A program made the position numbers and the translations under genes. The notes below the pieces were generated by a model. That model was not told the origin of the DNA. It searched no databases and worked only from the letters and a program-made list of their open reading frames with translations. From assembly GCF_023065955.2 (NCBI RefSeq), contig NW_026622763.1, positions 83,433,299 to 83,497,298 of the forward strand: 64,000 nt of DNA. The letters are read 5' to 3'. Each line of letters starts with the position of its first letter. The first letter of the stretch is position 1. The stretch comes from Ursus arctos. Lineage: Eukaryota > Chordata > Mammalia > Carnivora > Ursidae. This document shows, one piece after another, positions 13,018 through 24,189 of the stretch.

Positions 13018-13110
13018 GTTAGGATTTTAAACAAGAAGATCGATTTTAGCAAGGTTCAGTCCCGATGTGGTTCCAAGGATAACATCAAACATTCTGCTGG
13101 GGGAGGAAAT
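13018..13110 (+). CDS. MAP2: MAP2 alternatively used exon: microtubule-binding repeat 2 (4R isoform)
   Basis: This 93-bp, phase 0 to phase 0 exon encodes exactly one 31-residue tubulin-binding repeat. It starts [13 protein letters not shown], carries RCGS at 13063-13074 in the KXGS position, and ends with the GGGN hinge. The acceptor is CCTTTTAG and the donor AAT|GTAAGT is close to consensus. In MAP2 and tau, this second repeat is the cassette that separates three-repeat from four-repeat isoforms (the 4R form is called MAP2d when joined to the MAP2c backbone). Skipping it keeps the frame, because the flanking exons end and begin in phase 0. The sequence shows a usable exon; whether it is skipped in this species is inferred from the family. 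Confidence 0.96.
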
Positions 13111-15082
13111 GTAAGTAGAAGCTTCTATTAGAAAGCTATCCTGATTGTGTGGAGACCTCTGCACAGCCAGCCCCCTGTCTCTTTTCCTGCCTCCCTCCCA
13201 AGACACACCCCCTTTCTTGTTGCTGCTCCACATGTCCCCTGGTCTGGGAGCTTGTCACCCTTGCATTTTTGCTGGTGGGCTTCCCATCCTTCTCTGTTAG
13301 ATTATCAGCAAATTTCTTGCTTTCAGTTGTGGAATAAAACCTTACTGGGCCGCACCATGTCTTTCAGGGGGATGGCAAACCCACCTCACTTGCCAATTTT
13401 GTTTGCTGGCCTTTGGCTTCAAGGTATCTCCTCATGCCGTCTCTACTCCCCTGCAAATGTCAACTGGTCACACACTTATAGCTCCATTTCAATTACTCTT
13501 GAGGCAAAAACTCATAGACTTGAAAGTACGCAAAGTGTAATGTCAATCTTTTGTGCATAACTATTCATGAGTTAGGATATCATTTGGAATAATGCAAAAC
13601 TAGTGAAGCACAGTTCATCTGTCATTCAAAGTGAAAGGATTCAAGTCCCAGTATAAACTTTGTCTTGATGGGATTTTTTTTTTTCTGTGTCTTCAATTGA
13701 GTGGAAATAATATCCTTTGAGAGGAAGGGAAAGATGAATCCATGTTTCTCAAACATAGTTGAGGCAGAGCTGAAACAGGCAAACTCAAGGTATAGGAAAC
13801 ATGGTTCTTCACAAAATAAGAATAATAAAGGTGACCCAGGCTGACTGCTCTATGGATCCTTGTCACCTTAACTTCAGAATCTGGTAATCTATGACAAAAG
13901 TAATTTACAGAGTAGCAAGTCCAGAATTCTTGCCTGTTTAATAATTCTTGGCTCCTTGCTCCTCAGCTGGGCAGAGATGGAGTCAAGCAGTGAAAGGGGA
14001 AACAAGCCAGTGCCTTCTACCAGGAGCTGTCACCTGTTGCTCGAAGTAGTTCCACTGAGCTTGAAAATGTCACTGTCGTAGGAAGTCCATAGCAAGGTCT
14101 GCTAGGCTCCTTAAGGATGCTGAGCTAAGCCTCAGGATCAGTATTTACATTGACACGGTGGCCCTCCTCCCTGTGTCCTGACTATAAGTACAAACTATGT
14201 GGTACTCTCACAGAAGCAGTCTCAGTCCTGGGAAATACCTGGAGGGTGTCAAGGGTGACCCTTGTCCTCTCCTGCAGGCCCTGCTGGCCAAAACAGCTAA
14301 GTGGCAGAGGATAAATTGAGATAACTAACAATCTTAAAGCAAGTAGGGGAGCTTCCAACCTCCAAAACAATAGTCTTAATCTTTCCTCTAGAGAAGAATC
14401 ACTTGTTCAAATACGCAGATTCTGTGGCCCCATTTCCACAATGTCCAATTCAATAATACCCTTTTACTTCTGATGCCAATGGACAATAGACCACAATTGG
14501 AAAAGCAGTGTTTCTAACATGGGGAGAGGAGATAACTTCGAGAAAAAAATGTTGCTACCATTTTATAATTTGGTGGATAAGAAAAATTCCATTTAGCCAA
14601 GACATGACAATAACATTGTAGAAAAGCTTTGAGCTTTCTTCTTCTTCTATCTTAAAGCAATGTTGGTCTTCTTATATCTATGAGCAATGTTGGTCACTTT
14701 TATGTAAAAATAATTTTTTAAAGAATAATTCATCTCTTCACTTGGCTCTTTGCTTATGGAAAGGTTTAACATGGTGTGGCTTCGTTCTCTGAGTGGAAGC
14801 TTGCCTTATTAATCCAGGTGTTTCTATCCTCTTGTGGCATGATCTGTTTCTACTAATAAAATCTTCTATTCTAGGGTTATCTTTCATTTTGGTCCTTCTT
14901 TCCAACCAAACGTGGGAGGACACTGGGAGGTTATGTTTTCCTATGTGTGTGTATGTACTTCAGTTTGGGTTTCTGTGTTGCTGTATGTTGTGAGTTTGGA
15001 TATGTTTCTGGATTTTATATATGAGCTTGGGGGCTTGTCTGTGTCTCAGCTATTTTAAGCATATTTTATGTGGTTCATACAG
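13111..15082 (+). other. MAP2: MAP2 intron between repeat-2 and repeat-3 exons
   Basis: This 1.97-kb intron has donor GTAAGT and acceptor TTCATACAG. An open frame of 137 codons at 13147-13560 reads through it but has no recognisable domain and begins outside any exon. At about 14378-14515 a block resembling a decayed MER5-type element (aaatacgcagattctgtggcccc) may be present. Confidence 0.6.
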
Positions 15083-15164
15083 GTCCAGATTGTTACCAAG
15101 AAGATAGACCTAAGCCATGTGACATCCAAATGTGGCTCTCTGAAGAACATCCGCCACAGGCCAG
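15083..15164 (+). CDS. MAP2: MAP2 coding exon: microtubule-binding repeat 3
   Basis: This 82-bp exon encodes [13 protein letters not shown], the near-invariant start of the third repeat. KCGS follows at 15128-15139, then SLKNIRHRP, and it ends after the first base of a glycine codon (CCA G|GTAAAT). The VQIV opening is the counterpart of the tau VQIVYK segment, here with T in place of Y. The next exon supplies GT to complete the glycine. This repeat is constitutive in MAP2 and tau. The frame is intact with no missing residues. Confidence 0.96.
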
Positions 15165-16116
15165 GTAAATAAATACTTCTTGGTAGTTTGGGAAATGTTA
15201 ATTGCTCAAGAAATCAACAAGCATAATTCATGTTATGAAATACCTAATTGGAAAAAAGTCTCAAAATCCTAAAAACTCATGCTTCTATTAATAGATACTT
15301 AAGTTAGAAACTTTAAGTCATCTTCATTTGAACAAGTAAACTCAATTATCACAAGGAGGCCACATATCATAGGATAGGTTCAAAATTAAAAGGTATATAA
15401 GATGCATTTATCTCTATGTACTCAATATGCTTATTGGAGCTCTTTTGAAATATATGGTCTATAAAATACCTTGGGCCATGTATTCATACATAATTACATG
15501 GATTGAAAGCAGCATTTCCAAGGATTTTTCATGGAAGTATTTTTTCTATATATGTGAAAGAAGGATTGTGTTTAAGCAAAGCTGATGAAAGTATTTATCT
15601 GCTAAATTTCTCAGGTCCTATAGTAAGTCAGTAAGCACTATGAATCCTCAGCAGAAAGCAGTGCTTAATTGACCCATCGCTTGACTCAGTGCTTGTCCCA
15701 ACTTATTACCATTGGCCTCTTGTTTTTCTAGAATATCGGACTAGTGCTCTGGAATAGGACTAGTGCTCTAAAGTATATAATTTACATTCATACTTGTTGG
15801 GGATTTTTTTCCTCTTTAAAGTGTAAATCTAACATATTATGAGTCATTTTTTCTCAGTATCATTATGATATATTTTTGCTAAATTCTACCTCCATGCATA
15901 TGTAAATAATGGACAACTGTCAAATTTGTCATTTTCTTGAGAATATTTTGACAGTATATACCACTGAATTATAGAAGGACAAGAGGAAGACTTTGGTATG
16001 CTCGATATCTTAATTAAACCAGGTAATAGGTTATTTCCATTAATCACTGTCTCAAATGTTATCAGAAACAAAGTATAAGAACGATCGAGCCCAAAAAGGT
16101 TTCTAACCAAGAAAAG
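15165..16116 (+). other. MAP2: MAP2 intron, 5' part
   Basis: This is AT-rich intron after the repeat-3 exon. No gene or assignable repeat was recognised before the block of LTR-like material that starts near 16117. Confidence 0.5.
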
Positions 16117-16225
16117 ATTATTAGAAAGAATTTATTAGTTGAAAAATAAAGGTAGATAGGATAAGTTTCAAAATGGATAAATGCTTGGAAACATGTCTAG
16201 AAGTCAGGCTTCATTTTGACAAAGG
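16117..16225. repeat. Direct repeat copy A (about 95-105 bp)
   Basis: The sequence AGAATTTATTAGTTGAAAA continues through AGTTTCAAAATGG and TCAGGCTTCATTTTG. It recurs in the same orientation, with scattered mismatches and a short indel, at 18855-18950. On the minus strand the block contains AATAAA. The two copies may be remnants of paired LTR ends or two insertions of one unknown repeat. Confidence 0.7.
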
Positions 16226-16263
16226 GTGTTCAAAAAGCAAGTCAAGGAGTTAGAAAATACACA

Positions 16264-16688
16264 TGCAGAATCTCTACTGGTTCACAACCCTCTTGGGAGC
16301 TTGCTTCCCTGGTGTAATCTGAAACTGGCCCCTGTACTCAGAAGACTGGAAGAAACCGAAGAAAGAGGCAGGCCACTCCAGGTTAGTAGGTGGCAGTTTT
16401 AATAAGTAAAGGGAGCTTACATATGAGGCTTCTCTTGGGTAGCAGCAAGATGGATCCTCACACCCGCCCACCAAATCTTAAAAGTTTATAAAGAGGCCTT
16501 AACTAGGTTTAGTGATGCGTGCAGTGTAGGTGTTCTCAACACCACATCATTATCTCAAGGCTCTGTCCTCGGAGCAGCCTCTGGGAGCAGGAAAGGCAAG
16601 CAGGGGAGGGAATGAGAAGCCTCCGAGTGCCCAGGTCCAGCTTTCAGGTTAATCAGTTTTCACGTCTTGTTGTAGATGTTCCCCAACA
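16264..16688 (-). mobile_element. LTR of an endogenous retrovirus (solo-LTR-like)
   Basis: Read on the minus strand, this block has the layout of a gammaretrovirus-like LTR. It starts TGTTGGGGAAC, has a TATA-like TTTATAAA at about 16484-16492, and an ATTAAA polyadenylation signal about 90 bases downstream. It ends in a C/T-rich U5-like tail finishing near TGCA. No gag, pol or env frame adjoins it, so it looks like a solo or fragmentary LTR with no coding potential. Target-site duplications could not be made out, so the limits are approximate. Confidence 0.5.
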
Positions 16689-18377
16689 ATCTCCAGTACT
16701 AATTTCAGAACCATTACCCTGGAATTAGCTTCTCTGTCATTCCTGAGGCGGCAGGGACATGGTCTCTTGCTGCATATCTTCACAATTCTACTCTCTATAA
16801 CTCAAGCTTACAAACACTTAGTTGACCCTGTACTGCTGTGTCAACAGTATGACTGAAGTATTTGGCCGTACTGCCTATTTTCTTCCAAAATGCAAAAGAA
16901 AATATTAGATTCTTTAATTTAGTTAGTAAGTATTCCATTAGCCCAATTCAACTGGACTCTTGATATACAGGAAAAGGTGACATAGTTAAGAAAGTAGTCT
17001 ATGTAAGATTTATTGGTCATAAAAGACTATTATCATGGACTCCCACCTATTTCTAAATCTAGATCTTTCTTTTATAAGAACTGAATCGGATGACTAAATT
17101 CATAAAAAAGTGTTAACGCAATGATCCTTGACAATGGCAAGCTTTTCACAAAGTTCCTTTGGAATGTGAAATATCTAAGGAGAAAATAAAGGAAACAGTT
17201 CAACACGTGGAATCCCAACTTTAGGACATATGGAGCTCGATACAGATTATAGTCCTTCACAATTCCTGCTGCTGGTAGTTGCCAGAGTTCTTCGGAGGCA
17301 AAGGCATAGTTCTGTGAATTCACATGGGCTTCTCTAACAGTTACATAAAAATTTCTAGTAGGATTTCAACAAAAACAGACTTCTCAAGCTTCCTTTTCTG
17401 AAGGAAAGGAAATATTTTGGGTCAATGTTACATTTTTTTCTCTTTCTCAAAATAGAGTTCAATAAAAATTTTAACAGGGTTATAACACTGTCCAACATCT
17501 AATCATAAAAGCTTTCAAGAGTCATTTCTTTTAGCGGCTACAAAAAAATAGAAAAGATCCCAGAAAGTTGATCTCATCAGGTTGAAACTCAACATCCTCC
17601 AGCCTCTAACCAAGATATGTATGTTTTATGAATCACCCTAATCCCATCACAACTAACATATGAGATCCATATGGCTAGGTGAAATGTTGGAAGAATAACA
17701 CTTCCTGGAATAATGCATATTTTGAGGGAAGGACAAGTACACGTCTCCTATAAACACGAGTTAAATAACAATGTGCACATCCTAAAGTTTCAGGAGAAGA
17801 ATGAAAGGCTTTATCTTCAAAATGTAATCTAATAACACCAGATAATTTCAAGGGGCCCCTGGCCAGGTAGTTGGGTGTCAATATAAATGTCTAGGTATCA
17901 TATGAGAAAAATACCACAAGTCCTAAGTCTGTGAAGACTTAACAGAGCTTTCTTTTTGACCTACAGAGATAAATAAGCATCAAGAGTCCAAAATTAAAAA
18001 ATCTTCCCCATGTTTCTCCCAAGTCAAAATCCTGAGAGAGAAGCAATAATAATAGTAGATGTTATTTACCACTGGCCTTCCAAAGAAATGCACACAGACA
18101 AAACCAAATTGCTAATGAAAGTGAAAGCAAATCTCAGGTGGAGTGGTAAAGGGGTCTAATTCAGCTTCTTTTCAAGTCAAAGACATCAGCAGACCCTCGG
18201 AATTGCTAAAGGACAGGCTAAAGGACAATGGGTACCTACCGGGATTGAATTCCCTGCATTTACAAGCTGGGAAAGGCATGCAGAGATAGGGGCACCACTC
18301 TGCACTCTCATCTATCAGCAGATCCTCAGGTTTCAGACTAATTACCATTTAGGGAAATGGCATGGTCAAAATGGCCT
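16689..18377 (+). other. MAP2: MAP2 intron, possible decayed retroviral or unclassified sequence
   Basis: This 1.7-kb segment lies between the LTR-like block and the second direct-repeat copy. Minus-strand open frames of 60-80 codons (17072-17323, 17675-17881) show no motif I can assign. It may be internal sequence of an old element, but nothing diagnostic is visible. Confidence 0.35.
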
Positions 18378-18447
18378 CCACATTATCTGATCAAAGTCGG
18401 TGTCAGATTTGTCCACATTATCTGATCAAAGTCGGTGTCAGATTTGT
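18378..18447. repeat. Perfect 35-bp tandem duplication
   Basis: The 35-bp unit beginning CCACATTATCTGATCAAAGT occurs twice head to tail (18378-18412 and 18413-18447) with no mismatch. The surrounding sequence is old and non-repetitive, so the duplication is recent, or a minisatellite allele, or possibly an assembly artefact. Confidence 0.93.
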
Positions 18448-18854
18448 CCTACGCCATCTGTACAATAGTAGGATTTCCTAAGGTTCTCTTCCTCTCACTC
18501 CATCTGCTAATGATAATGGGAAACTCTCAAAGCTCACTAGTCATAAACAACTTAGCTTCCAACTCCAATTTCATCAGTCAAGGTATCAATGTTGAAAATT
18601 TACAAATGAATGTATAACCTGTATGTGTACCATTTCTAACCTAACAGGTTTTTTTTTTTTGAAAAGTGACATATTGCCATCAAGAAGAATAAAAATCTTC
18701 ATTTCAATTTACTTTGCTCCCTTAAGAGTAAGAGAATAAATGTTCCAAGTTTTAGAAAGGACTAAATAGGATATTTCCATGTGTTCTTTTAAAAATTTTT
18801 ATTATACAGATAAGAAAGCCCCTCTGATATTGTACGTTAGACATGAGTAGATTA

Positions 18855-18950
18855 TGAAGAATTTATTAGTTGAAAAGAAAAGGTAGATAAGTTTCAAAAT
18901 AGGTAAGTGCTTTGGAAACTTATCTAGAAATCAGGCTTCAGTTTGGCTTA
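18855..18950. repeat. Direct repeat copy B (about 95 bp)
   Basis: This is the second copy of the block at 16117-16225, in the same orientation: GAATTTATTAGTTGAAAAG through GGTAGATAAGTTTCAAAAT to TCAGGCTTCAGTTTGG. It lacks a 5-bp GGATA stretch that is present in copy A. Confidence 0.7.
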
Positions 18951-19165
18951 GAAGAAAAAGATAGTAATATTAATACGTAGGTCAAGCCATATAATGGTAC
19001 AAAAAGGATGTCATTGGGTGATGTGGGAACAATGGTATGGACTAGAAATTCTAAAAAATTCCTGTGCTTTATGATGATCTATCTACTATAATCATTTTGG
19101 GGAAATAGTCACAAGTAGAAGATGTCATTGTAGCAAGGCATTTAAAAATCTTTCTTCTCTCATAG

Positions 19166-19278
19166 GTGGTGGGCGTGTGAAAATTGAGAGTGTAAAACTG
19201 GATTTCAAAGAAAAGGCCCAAGCTAAAGTCGGCTCACTTGACAACGCTCACCACGTCCCTGGAGGTGGTAATGTCAAG
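19166..19278 (+). CDS. MAP2: MAP2 coding exon: microtubule-binding repeat 4
   Basis: This 113-bp exon starts with GT, completing the glycine split from the previous exon. It then encodes [24 protein letters not shown] at 19225-19236, and the end of the repeat through GGGNVK. The acceptor is TCTCTCATAG and the donor AAG|GTAAG. The sequence matches the fourth repeat typical of MAP2 rather than tau or MAP4 ([15 protein letters not shown] is MAP2-like). It ends in phase 0 and joins the last exon 221 bases downstream. Confidence 0.96.
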
Positions 19279-19499
19279 GTAAGAACCAAGGTTGCGAGCT
19301 GATCCTGCCTTCTGCTTTTTAATCCTTCTGAAATACTCCTCATCAAAACTGGTCACAGATCAAAGACCTGGACATATAGGCTGTAGGAATGGCAGAGCTG
19401 AAGAAAAGTGACATTAACATCAGCTCTGAGACATAGTGAAAGGTCTAGGGGCCAGTTAAGATGCTTGAGTTAACAAGGACTGATGCTTGTCTTGAACAG

Positions 19500-19715
19500 A
19501 TCGACAGCCAAAAGTTGAACTTCAGAGAGCATGCGAAGGCCCGTGTGGACCACGGAGCTGAGATCATTACGCAGTCCCCGGGCAGATCCAGCGTGGCGTC
19601 CCCCCGACGACTCAGCAATGTCTCCTCTTCTGGAAGCATCAACCTGCTCGAATCCCCTCAGCTTGCCACTTTGGCCGAGGATGTCACTGCTGCACTCGCT
19701 AAGCAGGGCTTGTGA
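19500..19715 (+). CDS. MAP2: MAP2 terminal coding exon (C-terminus and stop)
   Basis: The exon follows acceptor CTTGAACAG. It encodes 71 residues starting [20 protein letters not shown] and ends [14 protein letters not shown] with TGA at 19713-19715. This is the characteristic MAP2 C-terminal tail: a post-repeat pseudo-repeat with [10 protein letters not shown], then a Ser/Pro-rich stretch ([18 protein letters not shown]). The terminal QGL is shared with tau. The final intron, 19279-19499, is only 221 bp and carries no feature. No truncation or frameshift is seen. Confidence 0.97.
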   Translation: MDSQKLNFREHAKARVDHGAEIITQSPGRSSVASPRRLSNVSSSGSINLLESPQLATLAEDVTAALAKQGL

Positions 19716-22700
19716 ATATTTCTCATTTAGCATTGAAGTAATAATATTTAGGCATGAGCTCTTGGCAGGAGTGGGCTCTGAGCAGGTGTTATATTCATTC
19801 TTTACGAACCATAAAATAAATAATCTCATTCCCAAACTGTAGTAATTGTTACAATTTTATAAAAAAAAAAAAACAATGAATAGTATATGCAGAAATTGAC
19901 TTGATTTCCATTTGCAACAGGAAGACACTGGCTTTACATGAGTACAATTGGACAATTATTTTTGCTCTGCTCTGTTTTGCATGGAGTATTATTATTTTTA
20001 AAAATTGCATTTTTACCTTTCATGTGCCTGAAGGCTATCCATACATTCTGAAAGGCCTTGTTGAAATCCAAGCTGCTCATTCCACTATTCTGTTGCTGGG
20101 TGAAAAGATAAAAGCTGCCCATGTTAACTTATTACAGGTTAAATTAAATCAAGGAGTCTGATTGCAGGAAGGAAAGAGCATGTAAGAAATAAGTTTTTTT
20201 TTTTTTTAAGTGTTATTTTGTATAAATGGGAAGAAAGATTCAGTTAAGTTATTAACATTTGGGACCTGGATAATTATATCAGAGTATAAGTCAATCCAAT
20301 AAATTATTTAACTAATTAAAAATAGTTACGAAGCATTTGAGCTGTGGTTGAGGAAGCGATATCAAAGTGCATCTCTTAGGAATGAAGCACTTTCATTAGG
20401 ATGGACTCGTGTCTGATTAGAATGTCAGTTGATCAGCTAGATTTGTGTCCACACTACCAGTTTCACACTCCCTTTCCATCTGTTTGATACAGTATTATAG
20501 ATATAAATATATATATATTTCTCTGTGGCCATTTGTGATACTTCCTCATATACTTGAATATTATACTTCCTTATTCACAGTATCTGTGTCTCCTGCACCC
20601 TTTGGTGTTGCAATTTTAGGTATGTGAAAGTAGATGTTAGCAGGGTTCTTTCCCTATTTAAAAAAAAAAAAATACATTAAAAAAGAACAAAAAGTTTTAG
20701 CATGAAGTTGCTTCCTGTAACAACTCAGAGCTGTAACCCTGTTTTAGTGCCAGATACAAGTCTCTCCCGTGATGCTAGGAAAATTTATTTTTCTTTGCTT
20801 TCACCAACATGGAGTTTGTGGGGGTGGGTCCAGTTATACATTAAAAGGGTTTACAGATTGTTGGTTTAAGATTTTGGATTTATCTCATTTTGAATTATGG
20901 AATAGTTTGGGTTTTATTCCTGTAATCATTCATGAAACAGACTTCTTAAGATTTTTTTTTTTTTTTCCATTTGCTAAAGTTGAAACTAACAGAGGGAGTT
21001 TGGGACATGTTGTCCCACTCTTCCAAACAGCTCCTGCTAATTAAATTATCTGATAGAAAATATTTGGTTTCCTTACCCAAAGTAAAGATCCCCTGATCAG
21101 AAAGGACAAGTACAGTAATTCAAGAAGCTATGGCTACAAAACACTTGAGATACAGGTATCTAAATCAGTTTTTCGGGGATTCCTACATTGCCCTCTATAA
21201 AGGAACTCTGTATGACCTAGTATTACTTATCAACAGATAATACTGGTCTCACTTCATCTACAGTCTGGGAAATGAAAAATTAATTAATTCCTCTCATGAA
21301 TCATTCATTTTAGACTTGTAAATAAGCAATGAAATAGTCAATGGCCTGAATAAGCAATCAGTTACCAGTCTGGGTGGATATTTTTTAGTATTTTATCTGT
21401 TCTTTTTCTTGCTCGGGGCTGGTAGATTGTATCTGAACAGTTAAAGGCAAATAGTCTGATAGGTGTCTGATCCCCGTGAGCCTAATCAATTCCTGACTAT
21501 ATAGGAGGAAATGATGAGCATGGATGAGGCAACGAGGAAGTAGAGTAGCATCTAGGAAAGCAGCCAAGGGATGCAAAGACAGAGAGACACAGGTGCCATT
21601 TTGTGACCTACTGGATATTGCAACAAATGTGACTTCCTCCAAAAAACAAACAAACAAACAAACAAACAGACAAAAAGCAAACTCTAGGAGCAAAAACATA
21701 GCATTCATTCTCAACTAAGAGGTTCTACATAGGCAAACATGTCTGAAAATGTTGATAAATCAATTATTTTATATGACAGTCAAAAAATTAGAAACTACTG
21801 AGTTTGACTGTGGATGTGTCTATTTTCTGCCTAATAATTGCTGGGATGTCGATTTGACCTATCTGAGCGTTTCATTCATCAGCTCCGCTTGAAATGCACC
21901 ACAAAATTGGAGAAGGAAGAGTAGTTGTGTGGAGACCTATGGTATTTTCTTACATGTTTCATAGTGTTAGTGATTAAAGTTCTCTAGAAAGAAGGAGTTA
22001 ACAGCTAGGTAGAACAGTTTTAACCTACAAAATAAGTATTTTTTACCAACCTGGTTTAAATTTTTTATAAAAGTAATAATGCTTTACATATTAAAATTCC
22101 ATTTCTTACAAATACATGCCCAAGATACGGATTATATAAAGCCCTAAGATACTAGATTTGGCATTAAAACAAAGGTTTATTTCAAATCACAGCAAAATTA
22201 TAATGAATAAATGCCCTTCCTTTGTATGGAAATGTGATTTTTTATAATGTTAACAAAAAGAAACTGATAATTTGTACCAATAGAAGAGAGAAACACACAG
22301 GCTAAATGTCTTCTTATGGGGATAGGGGGTGGAACCTATCTTGCCTTCGCTCTCAAGATTAACGACGCAAATTAAGCTTTTTGAACACCACTCTTGTGGG
22401 GATACCCATACGCTGATCTAGAAATTAAAGCTTCATAGTTCCAATTCTAGATCTATTACTGCCAGTTTCTCTCTGGCTTTAGCCTTTGAGAACCTGTTTA
22501 AGGATACATAAGTAATCCAGAGCTGTGAAGAGTTAAAAGGCCAGCTTCTTCAATGAACTCACTCCCTCTGGGTCACCTGCAACCAATAATTGGGTACCTT
22601 ATAATGATGCAGGGAAGATCCGAGTTGATGATGAGTTTCAAAGGCCCTGTTCATTTAGGAACCAACTCTCTCTGGATTCTCCTGCTGAGTTCCAGCAGGG

Positions 22701-23450
22701 TGATAGGCTGAAATCCCACCCACAAGCAAGACACCTGTGTAACACCAACTCGGTATGGCTGAAGAAGGCTGAAGAGAGAACTTCATTAAATGGAAGAATC
22801 TACTGACGATAGCTGGCCTTCTCCACACATTCATATGGTAACAGCAGGAAATGAGATCATCAGTCAAAATATAACATCACGTCAATATTGTTAAAGAAAT
22901 AATCTCAATGCGGTTGATTCTGACCTTGCTACAATTACTTTTTTGTCCTATTTTTCATGCCGCAAAAATGAGGAAAATAAACTTCATGGTCTAAGTAGCC
23001 AAGAGGAAAAAAAATAGATTCATGGCTTGGAAAGGCAAATTCTAGGCAATCCTTCCAAAATTGATGTGCTAAAATCAGCACCGATGTTTGTTTTTTTACA
23101 CCTAGGATTTTTAGCCTGGGTGTGTAGGTTGAGGCCAAGTCCCTCTGCAGGAAAGAGCTTATTTTTAAACTCAGAAAATGTCAATCATGAAAATCTACTT
23201 CAACTTTAGCAAAAAGAAAAAAAATCAACAAAAAGTATACTCTGTATGCTGGGATTCCAAGTTTCCAACATGCCGCTACAAATCTCTGGGGGGTTTCTTT
23301 CTTCTGATAATTCTAGAGCCTGTTACCATAGAAAGGCATTTCTTCAATGGCTGGTTGTAGTTAGTTCATGTTTTTCAATCAAAATTTGCAAATGTATTTG
23401 TTGCTGTATAGTGATTGTTTTGCAAAATAAAATTGCTTGTCACCTAACTA
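19716..23450 (+). other. MAP2: MAP2 3' untranslated region
   Basis: The long AT-rich 3'UTR follows the MAP2 stop codon. It is free of SINE and L1 insertions, in contrast to the flanking DNA, consistent with constraint on an exon. Internal AATAAA hexamers at 19815-19820 and 20298-20303 could serve shorter transcripts. The AATAAA at 23426-23431, followed by a T/G-rich stretch, is the best distal end, giving about 3.7 kb, close to what I recall for human MAP2. MAP2 mRNA is known to be targeted to dendrites by a 3'UTR element of about 640 nt; its exact position here cannot be set by eye. A Pumilio-type UGUAAAUA word lies at 21317-21324. The end point is inferred, not proven. Confidence 0.75.
23426..23431 (+). 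terminator. MAP2: Distal MAP2 polyadenylation signal AATAAA
   Basis: The sequence GCAAAATAAAATTGCTTGTCACC contains a canonical AATAAA. A T/G-rich downstream element (GGTTTCAGATTGTTTCTTCT) begins about 20 bases later. Sequence beyond about 23560 turns into old dispersed repeat, which fits the end of the transcript. Confidence 0.7.
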
Positions 23451-23559
23451 CGGTTTCAGATTGTTTCTTCTCTGGTAAAAAGATATTACACACACAAACG
23501 TACATATTGCTTAGTCCAATCAAGGAAAAATTATGACGAGAAGGCTACAATTACCTCCC

Positions 23560-24010
23560 CATAGTGTATTAAGCTTTATCTACTACTGTATTTAGCAGGA
23601 TGCTATCTGTTGCAAATGACAGAAACTGAAATCAACTTGGCTTAAGCACAAAGGCAAATTTATTGGCTCAAGTAACCAGCAAGTCAGGCCTCAGGCAGAA
23701 TCTTTCTTTTATCTGATTCTAGATCCAGGTGTTCACAAGACATCATCAGGAGTCTTTCTTTTTCCAAATCTTAGCCCCGCTTCTTCTGTGTTGGTTTTAT
23801 TCTCAGGCAGGCACCCCTTTCATGATGGTCACTGGGAGCTCCAGGTTTCACAACCCACCAAAGAAAGCCTCTTTTCCACTAGCACTGGCCAAGATCTCGG
23901 GTCTGAAAATCATTGAACCTCGGGTCACCTGCTCACTTCTGATGATTACCCATGGTTGGGTCACATGCTTTTCTCTATCACAGGTGGTTGGAATAGAAGG
24001 AAAGTAAAGG
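23560..24010. repeat. Ancient dispersed repeat (TTATTGGCTCA type)
   Basis: The order 'gttgcaaatgacagaaactgaaatcaacttggcttaagcacaaaggcaaatttattggctcaagtaac', then 'catcatcaggagtct' and 'ttctcaggcaggcacccc', follows a common mammalian interspersed repeat that I recognise by pattern. I cannot name its family with certainty. An open frame of 92 codons overlapping it is incidental. Confidence 0.55.
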
Positions 24011-24189
24011 GAGAAAGGGCCTCTTCTGAACTCCAGATACTAATCGTGAAGAGGAAATGTTCCCTTCTAAGTCAATGTTCCCTCCGAAGTAGAGTCAGGC
24101 TGCTATTGCCCGGAGAAAGGGATTGATTCTGTGCGGGTCATAAGGCAGACTTCCTGTAGGTCCACACACCCTATTCTCCATCTTTATTA

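Noticed and set aside
13147..13560. 137-codon open frame in the MAP2 intron
   Set aside because: It has no similarity to MAP2 or any known family, lies fully inside an intron, and its length can arise by chance.
19901..20161. 86-codon open frame in the MAP2 3'UTR
   Set aside because: It lies downstream of the MAP2 stop within the 3'UTR and has no recognisable motif.
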